Of a DNA stretch of 6,410 nt, positions 1 through 5,097 are shown one piece after another. Source of the DNA: an uncultured Veillonella sp. (lineage in GTDB: Bacteria > Bacillota > Negativicutes > Veillonellales > Veillonellaceae). Location of the stretch: contig URPT01000094.1 of assembly GCA_900549845.1 (NCBI GenBank), positions 1 to 6,410 on the forward strand, read 5' to 3'. The translations under genes and the position numbers were made by a program. The notes under the pieces are model-generated. The model saw nothing but the letters and a program-made list of their open reading frames with translations, did no database searches and was not told the DNA's origin. Positions within the stretch are counted from its first letter, which is position 1. Each line of letters starts with the position of its first letter.

Positions 1-153
1 CCCTTATTGCGTATAAATGTATGGTTATTTTTTATAATGTATTACCATGTGTCAACTATTTTGATGAGGGTGGCGTTGGGGACTATTTCTAAATTTCATA
101 TATATTTTTATATTTTATATGACATTATTTTTACTTTGAGAGAAATGAGAGAG

Positions 154-249
154 ATGTTTAAATTTGTAAAAGTAGCTACATTAGTACTTGCTTTTGTAGC
201 GGGTATGACAAGATAAGCTGATGCTGTTTCCTTGGCTGAAGTGTACTAG
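154..249 (+). pseudogene. Possible remnant of a secreted-protein gene (signal peptide only)
   Basis: From the ATG at 154 the frame reads MFKFVKVATLVLAFVAGMTR, a typical signal-peptide pattern: Lys at residues 3 and 6, then a hydrophobic core of about 12 residues. A TAA stop follows at 214-216. Reading through it gives ADAVSLAEVY before a TAG at 247-249. The ADA would be a plausible signal peptidase site, so the frame looks like the 5' end of an exported-protein gene broken by stops. The upstream GAGAGAAATGAGAGAG is purine-rich but is not a clean Shine-Dalgarno. It could also be a genuine 20-residue hydrophobic peptide, or chance. I cannot name a parent family. The plus-strand terminator at 326-361 fits a former gene ending nearby. 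Confidence 0.3.
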
Positions 250-325
250 ATATTACATACATACCCGATAAGTGTTTGTATGGTCTTATTTTGCTCTACT
301 TTATTTGCATCCTGACTCGGCATTC

Positions 326-361
326 AGACTCTAACTCTGTAAAGGAGATAGAGTCTTTTTT
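326..361 (+). terminator. Intrinsic terminator, plus strand
   Basis: The arms AGACTCTA (326-333) and TAGAGTCT (349-356) form a perfect 8-bp stem. It continues past one A-A mismatch into CTCT/GGAG (one G-U pair) with loop GTAAA, and is followed by a run of six T (356-361). The minus strand has no T run after the stem, so it works for plus-strand transcripts only. No intact plus-strand gene lies upstream in the window. It also insulates the next gene from upstream read-through. Confidence 0.8.
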
Positions 362-362
362 G

Positions 363-403
363 TTATTATTCTAAGTTATCGAAATTAAATACCGCTACCT
401 TTG
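363..403 (-). pseudogene. Decayed duplicate of the nrdB 3' end
   Basis: Positions 363-403 match 1269-1309, the last codons and stop of the intact nrdB, at 35 of 41 bases without gaps, in the same orientation. All six differences are transitions. The first 12 bases, including the TAA stop, are identical. Read on the minus strand the relic gives SKVAVFNFDNLE-stop against TKAAAFDFDDLE-stop in NrdB, 7 of 12 identical, with the changes being Thr to Ser, two Ala to Val and two Asp to Asn. Immediately upstream the relic frame has a stop (TAA) and an apparent 2-base indel, after which TATAG again matches. No start codon precedes it in frame, so it is not an expressed peptide. It is best read as a fragment left by a duplication or an insertion event. 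Confidence 0.7.
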
Positions 404-481
404 ATTATAGATACGTTAGTACTACGGTATATTTATTTTTTTTGATAAGTATATAAATTTTACTTTTTACTTAGCGAATTA

Positions 482-490
482 TGGTATAAT
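482..490 (+). promoter_or_regulatory. Extended -10 promoter of the rubredoxin/DUF2231 gene
   Basis: TGG followed by a perfect TATAAT (485-490) makes an extended -10 element (TGn-TATAAT). At the usual distance upstream only ACTTTT (462-467) is present, a poor -35, which is normal for extended -10 promoters. Predicted transcription start is near 497, giving a leader of about 54 nt before the ATG at 551. The start falls inside the palindrome at 491-520, so a protein bound there would block transcription. Confidence 0.65.
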
Positions 491-520
491 ATAATTAAAT
501 AATAATCATTATTTAATTAT
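491..520. promoter_or_regulatory. 30-bp palindrome at the transcription start, candidate Fur/PerR-type operator
   Basis: Perfect 13-bp inverted arms, 491-503 and 508-520, surround the 4-base loop AATC. Nested in it, offset by 1.5 bp, is a 6-1-6 palindrome AATAAT-C-ATTATT (501-513) like the core of Fur-family boxes. I count about 14 of 19 matches to the classical Fur consensus and 11 of 14 informative positions to the PerR consensus. It directly follows the -10 element. The composition is almost pure A/T, so a chance resemblance to a Fur box is possible, but the 13-bp perfect symmetry is not trivial. It could instead act as an RNA hairpin at the 5' end of the mRNA. The regulator is inferred, not shown. 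Confidence 0.5.
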
Positions 521-550
521 ATAGAATTTCTTAAGTAAGGAGATTTCATT

Positions 551-1189
551 ATGACAGCAGAACAAAAAGCAGCTATGGCAGCAACAAGTTCTACCGCAGC
601 TAAACCAACACCTGAACAAGGTACAGAATGGATAATTTGCCGTGTATGCGGATATATTGAGGATGCTAAGTACAGGGATCAACCTTGTCCAACATGTGGT
701 TTTCCTCCAACAGTTTGGATGGATTACAAGCCACGTCGCATTAATACAAAACGTGAAAAATTGCTAGATCTTCATTTACATCCAATTGCGGTACATTTCC
801 CAATCGCAGCAACAGCAGCTTCTTTCTTAGTACCTGTTATTGCATTGTTGATTCCATCTATTGCAAATGTATTATTCCCTGCCATTACATTAGTAGCAAT
901 GATTTTACCACTTCTCGTTATTATTGGTGGTATTTCTGGTTATATTGGTAGTAAATTACGTTACAAAACAGGAACATCTAAAATTCCTAAAGCAAAGATT
1001 TACTTAACAGTTATCTACTTTATTCTTTCCTGTGCACAAGCCTACATCGCTATTGCTAACGGTGTAAATGTTGATAACGCATGGATTATGATTATTTTAG
1101 GTATCGTAGCTTCTATCTTTGCTGCCAAACTTGGTAAAATGGGTTCCTATCTATTTGCAGGTCGATTCGGCCCATATACAGCTGGCTAA
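551..1189 (+). CDS. Rubredoxin-like domain fused to a DUF2231 four-helix membrane protein
   Basis: 212 residues. Residues 1-25 are a polar Ala/Thr-rich N-terminus. Residues 27-62 form a rubredoxin/rubrerythrin-type iron site with Cys30, Cys33, Cys46 and Cys49 (C-x2-C-x12-C-x2-C, motifs CRVCG and CPTCG), expected to hold one Fe in a Cys4 centre. A basic linker (PRRINTKREK) leads to a DUF2231-like part beginning HLHPIAVHFPI, with His75, His77 and His82. About four membrane helices follow, near 79-101, 107-133, 149-168 and 176-194. The absence of a signal peptide and the basic linker before helix 1 place the iron domain in the cytoplasm. The start is supported by AAGGAGA at 537-543, 7 nt before the ATG. 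It is a single-gene unit with its own promoter and terminator, convergent with nrdB. The likely role is one-electron transfer at the membrane, perhaps in oxygen or peroxide defence. The partner is unknown. The domain call is firm; the function is inferred. Confidence 0.85.
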   Translation: MTAEQKAAMAATSSTAAKPTPEQGTEWIICRVCGYIEDAKYRDQPCPTCGFPPTVWMDYKPRRINTKREKLLDLHLHPIAVHFPIAATAASFLVPVIALLIPSIANVLFPAITLVAMILPLLVIIGGISGYIGSKLRYKTGTSKIPKAKIYLTVIYFILSCAQAYIAIANGVNVDNAWIMIILGIVASIFAAKLGKMGSYLFAGRFGPYTAG

Positions 1190-1219
1190 CCGTTATTAAC
1201 TGAATAACCTTTATAATGA

Positions 1220-1254
1220 AAAAAGTGATTCTCCCATCGTGAGAATCACTTTTT
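1220..1254. terminator. Bidirectional terminator between convergent genes
   Basis: A perfect 14-bp stem, AAAAAGTGATTCTC (1220-1233) and GAGAATCACTTTTT (1241-1254), with 7-nt loop CCATCGT. The plus strand continues TTTTTCTTTTA. The minus strand ends its stem in a run of six T. It therefore serves both the rubredoxin/DUF2231 gene (+) and the nrdA-nrdB unit (-). Confidence 0.9.
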
Positions 1255-1271
1255 CTTTTATCATTTTTTTA

Positions 1272-2300
1272 TTATTCTAAATCATCGAAATCAAATGCCG
1301 CTGCTTTTGTATAGTTTGTAACTTTTGCTTCGAAGAAGTCAGTTTTTGTGCTATTCAAGTTGGAGAAGCTTTCAATCCATTCCATAGGGTTTTCTTTGAT
1401 TTCAGGGTATAGATGAGGCAAGCCAATTGCTTCTAAGCGGATGTTGGCAAGGTATTTGATGTAGCGTTCGATAAGAACGTTGTTAAGGCCGAGGATTTTA
1501 TCATCAGTGATGTATTGACCCCAAGCGATTTCGTTTTCTGCACCTTGGCGAATCATGTCAGTGATTTTCGCTTCCAGTTCAGGCGTGAACAAGTCAGGGC
1601 GTTCACGACGTAACTCGCGGATGATGTTTTGGAATAATACAAGATGAGTTACTTCGTCGCGGTTGATATATTTGAAAATAGTGGATGTAGCTGTCATTTT
1701 ACCTTGGCGTGCCAATGTGTAGAAGAAGCTAAAACCAGAGTAGAAGTAGATACCTTCTAAGATATAGTTAGCGATGATTGTATGAATAAGGTTTGCTTCA
1801 CTAGGATCGTCGCTGAAACGTTGGTATGCATCGGCGATGAAGCGATTACGTTCAAGTAATGTTTTATCTGTACGCCATTCGTCATAAATTTTGTCACGTG
1901 TAATAGGATTTGTTACAGTGTCCAAAATGTAGGAATAACTTTGAGCGTGAATTTCTTCTTGGAATGCTTGGATATTCAATAAAGATGCTACTTCAGATGC
2001 TGTAATATAACGGCTCAAGTTAGGTAAGTTTTCAGATTGAATAGAATCAAGGAAGTTTAAGAATGCAATAATTTTGTCGAATGCACGGCGTTCGTAATCT
2101 GTTAAGTATGGAAATTGCTTAACGTCTTCGTTCAAGGAAATTTCTTCAGGAATCCAGAAGTTGTTGAGCATTGTACGGTACATTTGGTTAGCCCAGTCGT
2201 ACTTGATACGGTTCCATTCGCGAAGGTTTGTGGTATTGCCGCCAATCATAGATTGCGTGCCACGTTCACCATGTTCGTTGAAAATCAGTTTTTTCTCCAT
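1272..2300 (-). CDS. nrdB: Class Ia ribonucleotide reductase, beta (radical-generating) subunit
   Basis: 342 residues, slightly shorter than E. coli NrdB (about 376). It houses the diiron-tyrosyl radical cofactor that starts catalysis in NrdA, and acts in the cytoplasm as a dimer. The aligned ligands are all present: Asp85 (FLDSIQ), Glu115 and His118 (FQEEIHAQSY), Glu182 (LEGIYFYSGF), Glu216 and His219 (RDEVTH). Tyr122 occupies the radical tyrosine position, so this is a normal tyrosyl-radical enzyme, not a Tyr-to-Phe class Ic type. Phe186 and Phe190 match the hydrophobic pocket around the radical. Trp49, Asp215 and Tyr330 fit the radical-transfer path. The acidic tail FDFDDLE is the segment expected to dock onto NrdA. 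The start is set by AAAGGAG at 2308-2314, 7 nt before the ATG. It lies 74 bp downstream of nrdA and is probably co-transcribed. A degenerate copy of its last codons lies at 363-403. Confidence 0.96.
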   Translation of the reverse strand: MEKKLIFNEHGERGTQSMIGGNTTNLREWNRIKYDWANQMYRTMLNNFWIPEEISLNEDVKQFPYLTDYERRAFDKIIAFLNFLDSIQSENLPNLSRYITASEVASLLNIQAFQEEIHAQSYSYILDTVTNPITRDKIYDEWRTDKTLLERNRFIADAYQRFSDDPSEANLIHTIIANYILEGIYFYSGFSFFYTLARQGKMTATSTIFKYINRDEVTHLVLFQNIIRELRRERPDLFTPELEAKITDMIRQGAENEIAWGQYITDDKILGLNNVLIERYIKYLANIRLEAIGLPHLYPEIKENPMEWIESFSNLNSTKTDFFEAKVTNYTKAAAFDFDDLE

Positions 2301-2321
2301 AGTAGGACTCCTTTATACAAC

Positions 2322-2352
2322 GATGCGACCTATACTGCTATAGGTCGTCATC
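2322..2352 (-). promoter_or_regulatory. Intercistronic hairpin between nrdA and nrdB
   Basis: CGACCTATA (2326-2334) and TATAGGTCG (2339-2347) pair perfectly around the loop CTGC (2335-2338). The stem is extended by GATG (2322-2325) with CATC (2349-2352) if one base, 2348, is bulged, giving 13 pairs in all. No T run follows on either strand, so it is not a typical terminator. It sits just ahead of the nrdB ribosome binding site (2308-2314). Likely roles are mRNA processing or protection, or tuning of NrdB level relative to NrdA. These roles are inferred. Confidence 0.6.
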
Positions 2353-2374
2353 AGACTTATATACACATCTCGTA

Positions 2375-4657
2375 TTAGGAGGAGCAGCTAGTGCACTCAT
2401 CCATTTCAAGGGATTGGTTACGGATGTAGTAGATTGTTTTGATACCTTGTTTGTAGGCCTCAACATAAAGATCTAGGATTTCTTTCGCTTTCATTTGAGG
2501 TGTGATATACAAGTTGAAAGATTGTGCTTGGTCAATATGACGTTGACGTACGCCACAAGCTTTGATGGACCATTGTTGGTCGATTGTATGCGCCTCTTTG
2601 TAGAGCCAGAATGTTTTGTTGTTCAAATCTGGCGCAGTTTTTGGTGTGAAAGAACCTTTCTTTTCTTCGATGAAGAATTTTTTGAAGATAGGGTCGATAC
2701 CAGCCGTTGTGTTCGCAATGTTGGAAGTAGAACCTGTAGGAGCTACGGCCATCAAGTAACCATTGCGGATACCGTATTTTGCAACGTCTGCAGCCAATTG
2801 TTTCCAACGATCGGATGTGTAGCCACGACGTGTGAAGTATTCACCAGTTTCCCATTCGGAACCTTTGAACGCAGGGTATGCACCTTTTTCTTTCGCCAAC
2901 TCCATAGAAGCTTTGATAGCATAGTACGCGATGTTTTCGAACAATTTGTCCGCTACTTCAATGTGCTCATCGGACTCCCATTGGATATCGTGGTTTACAA
3001 GGTAGTGGTGGTAACCAGAAGTACCAAGACCGATAGCGCGGTATTTATCAGATGTCATACGAGACTCTGGTACTGGAGCTTGGTTGATAGAAATAACATT
3101 GTCTAACATGCGGATTTGAAGAGCGATATTTTCTTCTAATTCTTCGTCAGAAATGCGACCAAGGCTGATGGAGTTCAAGTTACATGTAACCATGTCGCCT
3201 GTATTTGTTTTCGTAGTGATAGTGCCGTCTTCGTTGATGATTTCTTCAGCAAGGTTTGTGAAGCCAACGTTTTGTGCGATTTCGTGGCACAAGTTGGATG
3301 CGTAAATCATACCTGCATGTTTGTTAGGGTTTGCAGCGTTTACAGTATCGCGGAAGAAGATGAAAGGTGTACCAGTTTCAACAGCAGAGCGCATGATTTT
3401 TTTCATCATGTCTAATGCTGGTACTTCGATACCGTGTAAGTTAGGATCTTGTTCACATTCAAGGTAACGTTTCGTGAACTCTTTGTTATCGTCTGTGTCA
3501 TAGAAGTCCTCTAGAGCATAGCCTTTTACAGCCAAGATTTCATGAGGGTCGAAGAGGGTGAAGTTTTCACGGCCGATCATACGTTCCATGAAGATGTTTG
3601 GAACGGAGATAGCAGGGAAGATATCATGTGCCTTACGACGGTCATCACCATTATTAGTACGAAGCTCTACGAACTCGTAGAAGTCTTTGTGCCAAATATC
3701 AAGTGTTACGGTAGCGCCACCTTTACGTTTACCTAATTGGTCTACTGCTACAGCTGTATCGTTGTACAAACGAATCCAAGGAATAACGCCACCAGAGGAG
3801 TTTTTGAAACCGCGGATATCGGAGTTCAATGCGCGAACTTTGCCAAGGTAGATACCAAGAGCACCGCCGTGTTTAGATACGCGAGAGAACTTGCTATTTA
3901 CGTCGTAAATGGACCATAAGTTGTCATCTACACCAGAGATGAAGCAAGAGGACAATTGATGGAATGGTGTGCCCGCATTTGCTAATGTAGGTGTAGCTGT
4001 TGTCATTTTTAATTGGCTCATCAAATCGTAGAATTTCTTAGCATATTTTACTTTGTTTTCGCCTTCTACTAATGCTAAGTGCATAGCGATAGCCATGAAA
4101 CGTTCTTGAGGTAACTCAAAGATTTCTTTGTTGAAGCCTTTTACCAAGTAACGGTCAGCTAATAATTTAAGACCTTCGTAGTTGAAGAGGTAATCTCGTT
4201 TAGGTTTGATGTAATCGCCTAACTCTTGCAATTCGTCAGCTGTATATTCTGTAACGAAGAAGTCAGCGTATTTTTTCTCTTCTACAAGCATATGTACAAG
4301 ATTTGGGAAGTTACCATAACCGAATGCTTTATAGCGACGAGTGATAGCCGCTTCTTTATAGAGATCGAACAAGAATAGACGAGCCGCTACGAATTGCCAA
4401 TCTTGATTCATTTTATTTACTTGGTTGCCGAAGCCATCGTCTTTTTTAGAGATAACCTTTTCGATAGCTGTTTGTACTAAAGTTTTTTGAATCTCTTTAG
4501 TTGTCATGCCATCAACGAATTGTAACTTCGCATCCATTTCCAATTCTAGTGGATCACAAGAATCTAACCCCAAACATGCGAAGGCAATCATACGTTTCGT
4601 TTTTTCAACGGATAAAGGCTCGAAATGGCCATCCCGTTTCTTGATCATAATCTCCAT
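2375..4657 (-). CDS. nrdA: Class Ia ribonucleotide reductase, alpha (catalytic) subunit
   Basis: 760 residues, the usual NrdA length. It reduces ribonucleoside diphosphates to deoxyribonucleotides using the radical passed from NrdB. An ATP-cone spans about residues 4-105 (MIKKRDGHFEPLSVEKTKR onwards), so overall activity should be switched by ATP and dATP. Catalytic residues by alignment with E. coli are Cys238 (LSSCFI) and Cys492 (VTCNLN), the redox pair; Cys457 as the thiyl radical site, with Asn455 and Glu459 (SNLCHEI); and Tyr743-Tyr744 (TIYYIR) in the radical path. The tail ends ECTSCSS, with Cys755 and Cys758 as the shuttle pair that thioredoxin or glutaredoxin re-reduces. The spacing is C-x2-C where E. 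coli has C-x4-C. The start at 4657 is chosen because AAGGGG (4665-4670) lies 7 nt upstream. A second ATG three codons in is less well spaced. It is the first gene of the nrdA-nrdB unit, with its promoter at 4819-4847. Confidence 0.96.
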   Translation of the reverse strand: MEIMIKKRDGHFEPLSVEKTKRMIAFACLGLDSCDPLELEMDAKLQFVDGMTTKEIQKTLVQTAIEKVISKKDDGFGNQVNKMNQDWQFVAARLFLFDLYKEAAITRRYKAFGYGNFPNLVHMLVEEKKYADFFVTEYTADELQELGDYIKPKRDYLFNYEGLKLLADRYLVKGFNKEIFELPQERFMAIAMHLALVEGENKVKYAKKFYDLMSQLKMTTATPTLANAGTPFHQLSSCFISGVDDNLWSIYDVNSKFSRVSKHGGALGIYLGKVRALNSDIRGFKNSSGGVIPWIRLYNDTAVAVDQLGKRKGGATVTLDIWHKDFYEFVELRTNNGDDRRKAHDIFPAISVPNIFMERMIGRENFTLFDPHEILAVKGYALEDFYDTDDNKEFTKRYLECEQDPNLHGIEVPALDMMKKIMRSAVETGTPFIFFRDTVNAANPNKHAGMIYASNLCHEIAQNVGFTNLAEEIINEDGTITTKTNTGDMVTCNLNSISLGRISDEELEENIALQIRMLDNVISINQAPVPESRMTSDKYRAIGLGTSGYHHYLVNHDIQWESDEHIEVADKLFENIAYYAIKASMELAKEKGAYPAFKGSEWETGEYFTRRGYTSDRWKQLAADVAKYGIRNGYLMAVAPTGSTSNIANTTAGIDPIFKKFFIEEKKGSFTPKTAPDLNNKTFWLYKEAHTIDQQWSIKACGVRQRHIDQAQSFNLYITPQMKAKEILDLYVEAYKQGIKTIYYIRNQSLEMDECTSCSS

Positions 4658-4694
4658 TACTGTTCCCCTTGAGTCTTAAAAGTAATAAAACTGT

Positions 4695-4756
4695 TAATCT
4701 AAGCATATATAAGATTAGACTGAAAAGTATAAAATATCTTTAAGTTAAGTCTAATC
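4695..4756 (-). promoter_or_regulatory. Competing inverted repeats in the nrdA leader
   Basis: In the minus-strand leader RNA, GATTAGACT (from 4748-4756) pairs perfectly with AGTCTAATC (from 4713-4721), 9 bp around a 26-nt loop. The second arm also contributes TAATCT (4712-4717), which can instead pair with AGATTA (4695-4700). The two stems use the same bases and cannot form together. With the terminator-like hairpin just upstream at 4759-4796, this is the kind of layout seen in switching leaders. I do not recognise a known riboswitch class. In AT-rich DNA some short repeats arise by chance. Confidence 0.35.
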
Positions 4757-4758
4757 AG

Positions 4759-4796
4759 AAAAATAAGAAAACTACTATATATGGTAGTTTTCTTAT
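4759..4796 (-). terminator. Terminator-like hairpin inside the nrdA leader
   Basis: AATAAGAAAACTAC-type arms, 4763-4775 and 4784-4796, form a perfect 13-bp stem with loop TATATATG (4776-4783). On the minus strand the stem runs directly into TTTTTC (4763 down to 4758), the form of an intrinsic terminator. The plus strand has no comparable T run. It lies between the predicted nrdA promoter and the nrdA start, and no minus-strand gene upstream needs it, so it could attenuate nrdA. An alternative reading is a protein site: ACTATATATGGT (4774-4785) matches 11 of 12 core positions of the NrdR-box consensus as I recall it (ACWATATATWGT). I found no second box at the expected spacing. Confidence 0.5.
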
Positions 4797-4818
4797 CTAG
4801 CTTATACATTATGTTACG

Positions 4819-4847
4819 ATTATAGCGAAAAAATTCTATACATTCAA
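4819..4847 (-). promoter_or_regulatory. Promoter of nrdA-nrdB
   Basis: On the minus strand TTGAAT (4842-4847) and a perfect TATAAT (4819-4824) are separated by exactly 17 bp. Predicted transcription start is near 4811-4812, giving a leader of about 155 nt before the ATG. Its -35 lies 2 bp from the -35 of the divergent promoter at 4850-4877. Confidence 0.7.
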
Positions 4848-4849
4848 TA

Positions 4850-4877
4850 TTGACATTTAGAAAATTATAAATATAGT
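4850..4877 (+). promoter_or_regulatory. Divergent plus-strand promoter, back to back with the nrdA promoter
   Basis: A perfect TTGACA (4850-4855) followed after 16 bp by TATAGT (4872-4877). The transcript would start near 4884 and reach the flavodoxin gene after a leader of about 215 nt containing a weak AT-rich hairpin (4900-4926) and a second promoter. The two facing -35 elements are fused through the perfect palindrome TCAATATTGA (4844-4853), so one bound protein could control both directions. Confidence 0.5.
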
Positions 4878-5002
4878 ATGCTTAAATTTATCGATATAGT
4901 TATAAATGCTAGAAAGTATTATATAAAGAGTATATATGATGATTTTGAATGATGTATCTCTTTTGAGAATAGTAAAATAGTACGTGGCAGTATATAAAAT
5001 TC

Positions 5003-5022
5003 CGTTCTATATCGTTCTATAT
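5003..5022. repeat. Tandem 10-bp direct repeat upstream of the flavodoxin promoter
   Basis: CGTTCTATAT occurs twice with no spacer (5003-5012 and 5013-5022). The 10-bp period is close to one helical turn, so two copies would present the same face of the DNA. It ends about 20 bp before the weak -35 of the flavodoxin promoter, a usual position for an activator or repressor site. No known binding consensus is recognised. Confidence 0.45.
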
Positions 5023-5041
5023 ACTATTGTGATTTATTTTA

Positions 5042-5070
5042 TTAAAAGCATGTCATACATGTCCTATAAT
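5042..5070 (+). promoter_or_regulatory. Promoter of the flavodoxin gene with a palindrome in its spacer
   Basis: A perfect TATAAT at 5065-5070 with the weak -35 TTAAAA at 5042-5047, 17 bp apart. The spacer contains the inverted repeat CATGT-CAT-ACATG (5049-5061), a 5-3-5 symmetry placed where a repressor would block RNA polymerase. The predicted start is near 5077, so the leader would be about 20 nt and consist mostly of the ribosome binding site. Confidence 0.6.
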
Positions 5071-5097
5071 AGATATATAGTAAATAGGAGGTAAGAC

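Larger units (their letters stand above)
1..362. other. AT-rich stretch without an intact gene
   Basis: No convincing full-length gene is present here. A 69-codon open frame from a TTG at 7 to a stop at 214-216 exists, but its first two thirds are low-complexity, rich in Phe, Tyr and Ile as expected from AT-rich noise, and no ribosome binding site precedes the TTG. Only its last 20 codons look protein-like (see the remnant at 154-249). The stretch ends in a strong plus-strand terminator at 326-361, which suggests that a plus-strand transcript, now decayed or starting outside the window, once ended here. Confidence 0.6.

Noticed and set aside
50..55. Perfect TTGACA on the minus strand
   Set aside because: The nearest -10-like sequence (TATAAA at 31-36) is only 13 bp away, too close for a working promoter, and what it would transcribe lies outside the window.
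363..403. Idea that the nrdB tail copy encodes a mini-peptide that blocks NrdA-NrdB contact
   Set aside because: Free NrdB tail peptides can compete for NrdA, but this copy has an in-frame stop just upstream, no start codon and no ribosome binding site, and two of its acidic residues are changed to Asn.
2495..3106. Plus-strand open frame of 203 codons inside nrdA
   Set aside because: It is antisense to a conserved stretch of NrdA, has no ribosome binding site, and its Cys/Phe/Val-rich composition is that of a shadow frame. The same applies to the other antisense frames in nrdA and nrdB, and to the minus frame at 5395-5592 within the flavodoxin gene.
4726..4754. Second minus-strand promoter (TATACT at 4726-4731) closer to nrdA
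   Set aside because: The -35 position reads TTAGAC, a poor match. The promoter at 4819-4847 is clearly better. I cannot exclude minor use.
4936..4980. Tiny plus-strand frame MMILNDVSLLRIVK in the flavodoxin leader
   Set aside because: It has only a weak AAAGAG upstream, is 14 codons long, and lies in AT-rich DNA where such frames are common. There is no sign of selection.
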